NCBI GenBank assembly: GCA_004369085.1
Contig: ML210263.1
Coordinates: forward strand, 1-64,000
Origin: Coprinopsis marcescibilis
Taxonomy: Eukaryota; Basidiomycota; Agaricomycetes; Agaricales; Psathyrellaceae
Reading direction: 5' to 3'
DNA: 64,000 nt
Of the stretch, positions 1 to 9,916 are shown piece by piece (positions within the stretch are counted from its first letter, which is position 1; the number at the start of each line of letters is the position of its first letter). The position numbers were made by a program, and so were the translations under genes. Under the pieces are notes generated by a model. It saw nothing but the letters and a program-made list of their open reading frames with translations, was not told the origin of the DNA and searched no databases.

Positions 1-1035
1 GACAGGATGTGCTCGTACAGCCTTTCCAACTTCACAACGGCCGTTTCCGCCTCTGTCCAGTAGCTGCTTGCACCCGCTATGATATCTGACAATTCCGCGG
101 CGTGGTTGAAGGCGTTGTCGATGTGGTTGAGCACAGTTTCGGCCCACAGGAATAATCCCTCTGATTTGGCGATGAACGCGACCAACAGTCCATGAGAGAT
201 GGTATCGGAGTAGTTCGTTTTGGAAAGCCGGAAGGTGATATATGTCTTGACGTCGGTGTTGCTGTTATCACCGACCAGACGGTGAGGGAAAGATATGATA
301 TGGGGTCGATTCTCCAGATGCTGCATCACTTGTCGGGTGGGGCGGGTGGTGAGGATGAATCGAAAAGTCGAAGGAAGCTGGGGGACATGGTCTTGTAACA
401 GTTGAAGCGTAGACGGGTTTGGCTGCTCGTCCAGGGCGTCGATTCCAACGACGAAAGTGCGGTTTGTGGGGAGCTTGGGCAAGATGGGCAGGATTATGTC
501 TTTGAGTTGACGCAATGCTGACGCCGAAGCCAGGGTCCGATTTTCGACAACGATTTCTGCGATGGCCTCCTTGATAGAGTCGTTGATAGAAGAGAGACCC
601 AGGATGAGCGCCGTTGTGAAATCCTCTGCCGTAGGCTGTTGGCCAGCGTTATCGAAGAAGATTGAGCACACAAGGAGCCCTTTTTTGTTCAGCCGCTCGC
701 AAATTGTGTGCGCAAGGGCAGATTTTCCGCTTCCAGCAGGACCTGGAACCAGCAGGACCTGGAACCAGCAGGATTCGTGCTCCCGAGGGAGCAGGCTCCA
801 CCTCGAGCGATGTGGCCCACGATAGAATAGCCTCGATGTGAGCAAGGCGGGTACCGTCTAAGCAGGTACATGAAGGATCCCATGCGCATCCCTTGGGGTT
901 CCCGAACAGTTGTAGCGCCTGGTTGACATTCAAGGCGTCCCCGTCTGGTCACACACACGCGTCGGTGATTCACTGGATATTGCCAAAGGGGATTGACTTA
1001 CAAAAGTTGTACGTGTTGATAATTCGTTCCGCTGT
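1..1035 (-). pseudogene. NACHT NTPase gene, 5' part, frameshifted in the P-loop (continues past the left edge)
   Basis: Fungal NACHT/STAND NTPase. These proteins are NLR-like switches in non-self recognition; the role here is inferred from family. The minus strand reads an exon at about 1035..1002, an intron 1001..945 (GTAAGT donor, ACCAG acceptor), then an exon from 944 encoding YGDALNVNQALQLFGN and on to RILLVPGPAG. The Walker A motif is then interrupted by a 16-bp tandem duplication (741-756 and 757-772). In the other frame the expected sequence resumes as GSGKSALAHTICERL and stays open to base 1, including Walker B FVVGIDALDEQ and FILTTRPTRQ (sensor region). Apart from the duplication I see no lesion over more than 300 codons. 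The 3' part lies outside the window. It is diverged from the two NACHT genes at 15 and 25 kb. A sequencing or assembly artefact is possible. Confidence 0.75.
733..772. repeat. 16-bp direct tandem duplication, 2.5 copies
   Basis: The unit ACCTGGAACCAGCAGG occurs at 741-756 and 757-772, preceded by a half copy CCAGCAGG at 733-740. On the minus coding strand this encodes the P-loop region LLVPGPAG. The extra 16 bases are not a multiple of three and shift the NACHT reading frame. Confidence 0.95.
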
Positions 1036-1913
1036 CTGCAAATGAGAACTGTGAATACTGGCATTCAGAATGTCTGGCAGGATATTGCGATTGGGACTGA
1101 TCACTGCACACCAGGGTCCAGATCAGGGTCAGTAAGTACATTGGTAATATATATAGCATTGCAAGGTTGGAGAAGCACACTGTACAATATGGCTTACCAT
1201 CTCTCTTTGACGAATCAGCCTGCCTAGATCGTCGGCTGCCTTTCCCTATCCTCCAATGTTGAACCTTGGCGCGTAGCTTTATTAAAGTGACCGGCGTTTT
1301 GTCGACTCAGCATCAGTGAGCGACGGAAAGCTCAATAATCACTGATAACCAATACCTTCTCCATCTCTAAGACCGACGACTCCCACTGGGCTGCGCAATA
1401 TAGAACGAAAGGGAAGCGGAAGGAGAAGGAGTGGGAAAGAGGGAAAGAGGGAAAGCATCAGTCAGCGATGCGACAAAATACCAATGCTGAACAATTGATT
1501 CCACCGGTGTTCCATTTTCCATACAGAAAAGTGATTAATCACCTCAGCGGTCAACACCCCAGGTCAGACAGATGTTGTGCTTCTAGGCAGAGCTGTAAGG
1601 GTGGTAGCGTTCTTGTTGATTCGCCCCGCATTCACTGGTATATTCCGAGACCCCATATTGTTGCCGCTTGCCACGGTTATCACTAGCTGCTGGACGATTA
1701 ATCGCGGGAGACCCTTGGATTAATCGTAGATGAAAGCATTGTATTGTAGCATTTGGTAAAGTAGTACAATGTGATTAATCCAAATTTTGTATGGGATGGG
1801 GGCTTCGATTAAACATGAAAGTCACTCTTATTAGGTTCGCGCGGCGTTGGTTACCGACATTTGGCAATGAAGACAATCCGAATACAAAATACAAAATCAC
1901 TCATAGAATCAGC
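1036..1913. other. intergenic, no gene seen
   Basis: Region between the NACHT 5' end and the CND1 3' end; both neighbours are on the minus strand, so it holds the NACHT promoter and the CND1 terminator. Part of 1036-1250 probably carries earlier NACHT 5' exons. A purine-rich tract runs from about 1404 to 1455 (GGGAAAGA-type repeats), plausible as a promoter polypurine element. Nothing else supported. Confidence 0.5.
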
Positions 1914-4900
1914 CTAATCCTCGTCTCGAGCAGCCACCGCTTTCTTGCGTCCTGGTTAAAGTCAACACCAATTTCCACCATAGGACTATCCACAACTGAC
2001 CTCGTGTAGCAGCTTTTCCTCCCCGCTTCTTCTTCATCCGACTCTCAAGTTCTGCATCTTCCTTCCCTTGCGTCATATTCTCCCTCAAAATCTACATCGC
2101 CACACATCAGCACCTCCGTATATCGCCATCCAAAAAAGCCCACATACCTTTTCAAACTCGTCCAACTCGGCATCAGGCTTATCCTTGCTCTTATTTTGCC
2201 TCGCCTACAAACAACCCACAGATTAACACAACAGAACACCATAGGGTAGTAACAGTAAGAACACACCTTGGTCAAAATTTCCTGGAACCGATCATACACC
2301 CCCTTCTCATGCAGCTTGTCCCGATAGTGCTGCAACCCTTCAATGAGCTTCTTCACGCTCTTATCAGATTTGAACGGCAGGAGCGACAGGCAATATGCAA
2401 TATCTCTCCACTGTCGCGGGTCCTCGCTCGACTTAAACCGTTGACATAGCTTCTCGATGATGCTCTCCGCTTGCTTATCCTAAACCAGATCTCATCATCA
2501 GAATACGCGAATAAGAATAAGAGAAATAGTAGAAAAAGACCTTTTCAATAAACGAGAAAATAAACTTCATCGTACTCTCAAACTTTTCTTCCTCAACCGC
2601 ATGTTCTCCCGCCGACAAATGGCTGATCACTACACATAAATTGATCAGCCCAACATCAACAGACCCAAAACGAATTAAAACACTCACCATCCTGCAAATT
2701 GTTATAAATTGCATTGTCCTTCCCACTCAACTCCGAAAAGAATAACCTCGCAAGATCACTGATCCTCTCGTCCTCGTCATCAACGCATTTGGCCATCTCA
2801 CCCAGCTGTCCCTTAACCTTGACCATCCCATTCAAAATCAAATGCGTCAACACCATCAGCGTATTTTTCTTCACCGTCAAATTACTATCGGACAACCCGC
2901 GGTAGAGGGCTGCGGAATTTTCGTCAATGACGGAATTGAATGCCACTGCGACATCTCCTAGCGCAATGACGATGTTGCTCCTGATGTTGGCATCCTTGGA
3001 CGTCTCGAGGATCTTGAAGAGTAATCTATGGTGTTCGTCACAGAATTTGGCGCTCACGCAAAGGAACTTGCTGAACGAGAGCGTAGCCGCAGCCCGGAGC
3101 GTCGTGTTCTACCAGCGACCCAACCGTCAGTATTCATATCTCCGTTCCAACAAACAAACAGTACAAACATACCTTGAATTTATGCGGACTCCCACATATA
3201 TGGACAATCAAGGGCCCGTAAATCGCCAACAGCGACTGCTCCCCATACAACAGCTCCGTCTCCCTCACAGCCGAAATCTGATCTCCAATCTCATCTTCCG
3301 TATTCCCAACAACCTGATCGAGCTCATCTACCTCTTTCTCGTTTTCTTTCTCTTTCTCCTTCCCACTCCCTCCAACGGCTTTCGAGCTTCCCTTTCCACC
3401 TATCAACGCCGAAAAGACAAACGTCAACAAACCGGACTCGAAAATGGGGTGAAACGAAACTAAACAAAAAAGGGAACACAACTAACCATTCGACTTCTCG
3501 TCCTTCTTCCTCTTCCACTCCCTTTCCACTAACTCCAAGAAGCCAATATGCTTCATCGCAACATGTCCAACCACGAATAATAGCTGGCTCAGCTCGAACG
3601 AATCACCCAGATCTTCGCTGGCCCCACCGGGTGGGCGACTGCTGATCGTCGATGGCGCAGCGGTAGCAGTAGCATCAAGCATAGTCGCATCCCCTTCCCC
3701 TCCTTCCACATCCTCCTGGCTGCGCGGAGGCGCGGAAGACGCAGCTGTCGGAACACCATCCTCGTCCATCGCATCGGGATTGGGCGTGGCAGCAGTAGCT
3801 GCACTGCCACTACCCTCCCCTGCACTAACCCGGGCATTATCCTCAGCTTTTCGCGAAAACGCACGCACAGTGAGCCGCTTGATAAGCTCATTGCAAAACA
3901 CATCCGGCTGCTCGCCTAGCGCGTACACAGTATTGACGATTTGCTCCGCCAGCCCGAACCAGTCCTTTACCCGGCAAGGGTGTACGATCGTCGACATGAG
4001 CTTCTTGAATATTGGGTTGTCCATGGTCATCCGGATCGTCTTGTCCTCCAGCGATCCTAATTAAAGCTGAGGGTTAGATATCTGGTGACAATATTAGAGT
4101 GGAGAGGGAATAGCGAACCTTTGACCTTCTTCGCACTACCGTTTAGCCTCTGCAGCGCCACGCATGTGTATCTCGCGAGGGTCAAGTCAATCTAAACTGC
4201 ACTGTCAGTACATCCATAGCAAACGAAGGGATTCTGATCAAATGCGGACCTTTCCGAGCTTTCCCAGTCCAACTTTTAGCATCACCTCCACACGCTCCTT
4301 GAAGACAATGTCGGGCTTCGCGATACCCAACATGCCCAGGATGATAATAGCACCCCGACGCTGCTCTTTCGGAAGCTGCCTCGTTGATTCTACACACGAA
4401 GAAGGTAGAACTTTCAGAATTTACAAAACACGTTGCAAATGAGATGATGAACTCACGATAGATCTGCCATAGCTTGGAGATGATATCGGTGTGGATCGAA
4501 TCCTCCTCCATCATAATCCGTAGCATCTCTTCCAGACTCGTCAATTCAGCGAGAGTTGCTTCATAGGTACGCCTAGATTGAGGGACAGGGTTAGTTATTC
4601 CCCGTAATGCAGGAGCCATGTGGGGTGGTAGACTCACTCGACCAGGTTCTTCGCAATACGAGCTACCTGCGCCTTGGCATCCATGTTCGGGTCCGCAAGA
4701 GGCTCAAAGTAGATGTGCTTGTAGCACTCTAACAGTTTCTGCCTAATACCTTTAACTTGCTGCCCATCTTCAGAAATGGTCGTGTTGTTATCCTTGGTCC
4801 AAATTAGATGCAACATCTTCCGTAGTCCTTCCTAATCAGATTCAATTCACCCCTTGTCAGCGTGTCTCATATCAGGAAAAGGTTGACAACAGACCTTGGC

Positions 4901-7084
4901 AGAAGCAAGCTCGAGATCATGCGCAACCTTGAAGAACTCGATGGACTCGAGGACCTCTGGTTTGTTCTTGGAGCCCAAAAGCTTCTCAATGATATTCATC
5001 GCCTTTTCAATCGCCTTGATGAAGTGCAGGGCCTCCTTTAAAAACTTTTTCGTCAACACCAGTCTCTGCACTTCTTTCGGATCCATGAGGGCCACCGCCG
5101 CCTGCTCGTCTGCGAGGGCTTGTACGTTAAGCTGTGACTTCCTAGACTTGAGCTTGTTTCGTTTCTTCTTGGGTCGGGCACCCTCCTCGCCTTCGTCTTC
5201 GTCGTTGTCGACAGCCATAGACTCTTCGTCTTCTTCCTCATTATCAGTGTCTCCGCCTATTTCGTTGCCTTCCTCATCGACATCCATCTCGTCGTCGTCT
5301 TTGCGCTGTTTCTTCTTGCTGTGGTAAAATGTATATGAGTACATATCGAGAAATACGAGACTCGAAAGAATCACATACCGTTTCTTCTGCGACTCGCCAT
5401 CCTCTCCTTCGTCGTTGTCATCTTCACCCTCGCCCTCCTCCTCATCCCCATCATTATTCCCAACTACTGCATTACCCAACTTCTCAACCTCGGCCAAATC
5501 CTTCCTCACTTTCTCATAATCCTCCTCAAACTGCTCTTTATTCAACATCCCCTCGTGCGCAACGCTCCACGGATGCGTCGCCATAAGCTTGATCAACAAC
5601 GACAACGCAACCTTGCGCACGCTCGCTGCCTTGTCCTCCAACGCAATGATCGCATGGCTCGTCATCGCCAGCCGCTGCTTTGGGAACTTGGTTTCCACGT
5701 CGCATAGCTTGCTGAGTACGGAGAGTACTTTGGTGCGGACGTAGGACGAGTTGTCTAGCATACGCTCGAAGATGTGTTCAAACATGCCCGCAATCTCCTT
5801 TTTCGCCTTTTCTGGGTCGGCTTCGGTAGAGAGTGTGGTTTGGAGGTAGGTGATGAGATGTCCGAGAATTTCGACGATGGCTTGGCGGAGGGGGTAGGAC
5901 TGTCGGGGGGCATCGGTTAGTAGTCAATACCGTGAGGGAAATACGAGTGGCTCACATCTGAATCCTGCTGGCTGATGAGCAAAGAAAGCTGCTTGTGCGT
6001 GGATTTGGGGCATAACTCCGTGTATCGTACAAGGAAACGAGCAAAAGCTCGTGGTCCCTTGGTGTCCTGCGAGTGAATAAACACTTTGCCTGATATGTCC
6101 CGCAACACCTCGTCTCCGGTTTGTGTGTGGTCGAACTTGTTAGCGAGCCGTGCAAGGCATTCAGCCATGGGCTCTGAGAGATGTTCATACATGTGTAAAG
6201 ATTCAACGATGTGGATTTGGAGGCCGAGGGATTGGTTGTGGGACTTGACTGAGCGACAGAAAATCTCGAAAACGCCCTCCCGAATGTCTGCCCGTTTCAT
6301 GTACTGGTCGTTGTAGCTGACGTTGATGGCTGGCTTTGTGATACACCTAGCTCCAGTTAATACGAATGTGCAAGGAGAACATGAAAGAAACGACGTACTT
6401 GATAAAAGCATCTCTCTCTACGCTGGTGGTCCATATCCGCTGTGACTGCACCTTGCTGAGGAACCGCGTGATCAAAGCGAGCAGGTCGGGGACCTGGTTC
6501 TCCCAAGACCAGCTCTCGCCTCCACCACGCTTATTAACTGTCCTCGACGCAGTCCTCCCGCCAGCTGCTTTCCCTCCACGCCCCCTCTTGGGCTTCGCAG
6601 CCTGTCCCCCTTCATCATCCGAAACTTTGACTTTATCTGCCACATTCGTAAACCAGGCCATCAAGAAACCAAAGATTTCCAATGGCACTTTATGCGACAT
6701 ATACAGGTCCTGGTCGCCCGTTTCCACATCCCGAATCAACGCCTCCATCTCCGTCTTGAATCCTGACGTGACTGAATCCAACAATTTGCCCATTGCATGC
6801 CCTGGTGTCACTTCGGCTTTTTTCAACAAGAAGCGGTAGATGTCGAGTACATTTAAGTCCCGTATTGAGTCGCTGCTGTTCGCCACGGATTCGATGGCCC
6901 CTGAGTGCCAGCCTAGATTAGTTCAGGGCTCAGATTTTGGCTGAAAAGACTCACGTTCGAGCATCCCATTGGGCTCCTCGTCTACCAGTTGCTCCTCATT
7001 GGGTATGTCATAAGACGATGCGTCCCCGCCGATGGCGCTCATCTCCTCCCCAACATCGAATTTCTCCAAAATCGTATGATCCAT
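1914..7084 (-). CDS. CND1: condensin complex subunit 1 (HEAT subunit, Cnd1/Ycs4/NCAPD2)
   Basis: Non-SMC HEAT-repeat subunit of condensin, needed for mitotic chromosome condensation in the nucleus. Translation starts at 7084 with MDHTILEKFDVGEEM; exon 1 ends at 6955 and intron 6954..6901 follows. Recognisable blocks in order: the N-terminal Cnd1 domain (DIYRFLLKKAEVTPG), HEAT segments (MLDNSSYVRTKVLSVLSKL), an acidic/basic disordered insert (DDNDEGEDGESQKKR, DDDEMDVDEEGNE), and the conserved C-terminal domain (ANIRSNIVIALGDVAV, LTVKKNTLMVLTHLILNGM). I chose the end by splicing intron 2000..1952, which gives a basic tail RGRKKAVAARDED and TAG at 1914-1916. More than ten short introns are needed. 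The one at 5378..5319 is exactly 60 nt and stop-free, so retention would not break the frame. No lesion seen; a normal housekeeping gene. Confidence 0.93.
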
Positions 7085-7439
7085 GGGTGTTGGTTGCAAG
7101 GAAAGGCGCAAAGTATTGTAGGCCCGACTGCAACCTTTAGCTTGGACTTTGAATGAAATGAAGACTGAACCCAACATCATTCGAATGCTGAGCGCGACGC
7201 GCTTCCCACGTGACTTTGATTGGCAGCGCGTTTAGTTTCTAATAAGGTGGCGCCGAGCTACCCGGGCCCCTAACTGACTCGGACAATTCCTCAGCCCCTG
7301 CCAAATTATTTGAGTGTGTACTTATGCATTGTACCACCGAACGGCAATCATGATGTTCACTGCGGATAGAACAAATTAGCCTTTATGCCTTGCACACTGT
7401 GCACGTCCTGGGTGGATGAAGGATCTGGCGGACTCTGAG

Positions 7440-7870
7440 TCATCCCTGCCCATGGACCTGCTGGCGGTTGAGTGACGTATGTACAGCCAGCAGATGATGG
7501 TCGGGTGTTAAGAACATGAATGTTACGTATCCTGTAAAATCTAAATAAGTCTAGGGGTGGCAGAAGGTGGACTATCAAATTGAACGGTTAGTAGACGCGC
7601 ATCAGCAGATGCACAGTCGCTGCGGGCTCCAATAGATATTCACTGTGGTTGCACTCCTGCGTAACACTATCCCGCCTGCCTCGAACTTGTGAATTATGAT
7701 AGAAGATACATAGTAAAGCACGTACGTCACAAAGTGGAATAATATGGACGGATATCGATATCCGTCCAGATGAGCTGTACCCGACTCACGGCAGGGGCAT
7801 TTATAATTAACGGCTACGCGGAACTTTGCTACAGGAAATGAACTGTTCCAATCACAATGTGGCAAAAGGT
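7440..7870 (-). repeat. degenerate orphan copy of the ALDH promoter/5'UTR (paralogous to 20245-20690)
   Basis: Compared in the same plus orientation, this stretch shares ordered, diverged blocks with the ALDH upstream region. GCAGATGATGGTCGGGTGTT here matches GCAGATGGTGGTCGGGTGTT there. TCTAAATAAGTCTAGGGGTG matches TTTAAATAGGTCTCGGGGTT. CAGAAGGT is shared, and an exact 18-mer ATGAACTGTTCCAATCAC lies at 7838-7855 and 20671-20688. On the minus strand the A/T block is the TATA-like element of ALDH. No ALDH coding sequence follows here, so this looks like the promoter part of an old segmental duplication. Confidence 0.7.
7745..7768. promoter_or_regulatory. perfect 24-bp palindrome with CGG-N10-CCG core
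   Basis: Bases 7745-7768 equal their own reverse complement over all 24 positions; the centre is ATATCGATAT. CGG at 7749-7751 and CCG at 7762-7764 are separated by ten bases, the spacing known for Put3-type Zn(II)2Cys6 activators. It lies about 410 bp upstream of the SDR start at 8179. A regulatory role is inference. Confidence 0.5.
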
Positions 7871-8178
7871 GAGCGGTACTGGACATCCGTCTCTGCCTTG
7901 CGCACTTTCCGCGGGTTAAGGGTCTCGCGGACTCTGAGACATGAGCTGCGGACTTGTCATCACTGCACCTGCTTTCTCATCCGACATCCTTCTCGACCAA
8001 GTCTTTGCTACGGCTGACATAGGACTACTGCTTCATGGTATGCAAGAGACTGCGTTGGACCATCGAATTGCCGTATAAAATGTCTCGCCTGTGCAGCTAT
8101 TCAAAACAATAAAGTCCAGTCTTCCATCGTTACCTCTTACATCTCCAGCTACCTTTACCCTCACCTCACCTCTATCTG

Positions 8179-9158
8179 ATGCCTTCTCAAGCAGTAGCCA
8201 AAGCCGCAAATGCAGCCTATAGCTCCGAATATGTGCCAACCATTGTCGTGTTTGGTGGGACATCCGGCATTGGCGAAGCCATCGCTCGCACATTTGTAAC
8301 CCACACGAAGGGACGAGCACACATCATCATTGTAGGCCGAAACAAGGCCGCCGCGGACAAGATTATGGCAACCTTTTACAAGCCAGACCCAACGAATATC
8401 GCGAATTCGACCTACGAGTTCGTCTCCTGTGACGTGGTATCCATGAAGGCCATTCAAGTGTTCAACGAAGACTTGAAGAAGAAACTGTCGAAGATCAACT
8501 ACCTCATCCTTTCGGCTGGAACTGCCGGTTTGGGTGGCCGCCAAGACACAGAGGAGGGACTGGATTACAAGATGGCCGTCCGGTTTTATTCGCGCTTCGC
8601 CATTCTGCATGGCCTCTTGCCGCTTCTGAAGAATGCTCAGAACGCAGGAGAGGATACGGGCGTACTGTCTGTTCTATCGACTGGACACGGCAAGTGGGTG
8701 GACTTCAACGACCTTGGCATGAAGAAGCGGTATAGCGGCTTCAGAGCCATGTTTGCCACTGCTGGGTATAGCGATTTCATGCTCCAGGTATGATTTCTCT
8801 GTTCATTATGCTACAAGGTGCTGATATATTAACTCACTTGTAGGGTTTCTCGAAACGGGCACCTGGGATCGCATTTGTCCATAGCTATCCTGGACTCGTC
8901 GACACTGGATTATTTCGATCCAACAATTGGATCTTAAACGCCCTCCTTCGGCCTGCCGCATGGTTATTCACAGTGTCGCCAGAGCAGTGCGGAGAATGGA
9001 TGGTATACGGCCTTCTACGTAGCAACGGTAAATTTGCTCGTATCGATGACCATGGGGAAGATGTGGGATTTGCAGACATGGAATTTGCGACTGACGACGA
9101 GAAAAAGGCGTTCTGGAAGCATTGCCTTTCTACAGTGGGACTCCCCGAAGAATGGTAA
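8179..9158 (+). CDS. short-chain dehydrogenase/reductase-fold protein, catalytic Lys absent
   Basis: SDR (Rossmann) protein. Exon 1 is 8179..8787, intron 8788..8843 (GTATGA...TTGTAG), exon 2 is 8844..9158, giving about 307 residues. The nucleotide-binding motif VVFGGTSGIGEA sits near residue 24, and ILSAGTAG takes the place of the usual NNAG. The LSVLSTGHG strand holds the catalytic-Ser position. Where an SDR has YxxxK the sequence is YSDFMLQ, so the lysine is Met. HSYPGLVDT corresponds to the PG motif after the active site. Fungi have a family of such divergent SDRs; substrate unknown. A GTAAGT donor overlaps the stop region (9153 onward), and an alternative last exon would stop at once, so I keep the TAA at 9158. 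Promoter features upstream are listed separately. Confidence 0.85.
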
Positions 9159-9916
9159 GTGCCCTCTATCGATGTTCACGTTGCAAGCGAGTTGAATTCT
9201 TTACTTTTAGATTGAACAAGTACTTCAGAGTGATTCGCAGCATTTAATGCCAGGCTGTTTCTACAACTTTATATCATTATAATTGACCTTCTCAGCTTAA
9301 TATTAATAATTAATCTAATCTTTACTCCCTGTCCGCTTGCCCCACTGAGATTCGTGACCGCCTATCACTACCTGGATAGAAACACATAGGTAAGGAGCTC
9401 AATTGACAGCCGAAATAATAGGGCAGTTGTGGAACTACAAAGCAGTCCTTTACTTGCTCGCGTATCGTAGGGCTTCGTACCGGCTATGAAGGAAGGCCGA
9501 CAAACGCTAAAGATATGATAGAAAGAAGCATTATGGGCAGAAAAGCTGTTGATTCGCTGTCTTGAACGAACTGTTGCTGGCATGCCATCAGCCATTGACA
9601 TTAAGCGCTTGAATACCGAAAACCAGCTTCTCCTCCTCCGTAATTAGCGATGACCAGAGGCTTTGGTTAAGAAGGTATTGCAGTGGACCCACGACGTAGC
9701 CGCACAGGTCGACCGCTTCAACTGCTAAAGTTTGAATTTACGAAGCATGTACGATGGAACTAGAAAATTAATTGGTGCTGCTAGAGTGGTGTAAGTAAGC
9801 AGCTTTGTAGTCTAAAGCGTCCATGAGATATTAGTTGGACGGGACAGAAAGGTATAAGGTAATCCAAACCAGGGAAACTCCTAGCGATTAACTGGCACTT
9901 TAGGGCCAACCGTGAT
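9159..9916. other. intergenic, no gene seen
   Basis: 3'-to-3' space between the SDR (+) and the first F-box gene (-). It has an AT-rich stretch at about 9270-9320 (TTAATATTAATAATTAATC), probably 3' untranslated or terminator sequence. ORFs here are short and resemble nothing known to me. Confidence 0.5.

Larger units (their letters stand above)
7085..8178. other. divergent intergenic region between CND1 (-) and SDR (+)
   Basis: About 1.1 kb separating two divergent starts, so it holds both promoters. It also contains the decayed ALDH-promoter copy (7440-7870) and a perfect palindrome (7745-7768), described separately. I find no ORF with family resemblance. CACGTG at 7207-7212 is an E-box-like word close to the CND1 start. 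Confidence 0.6.
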
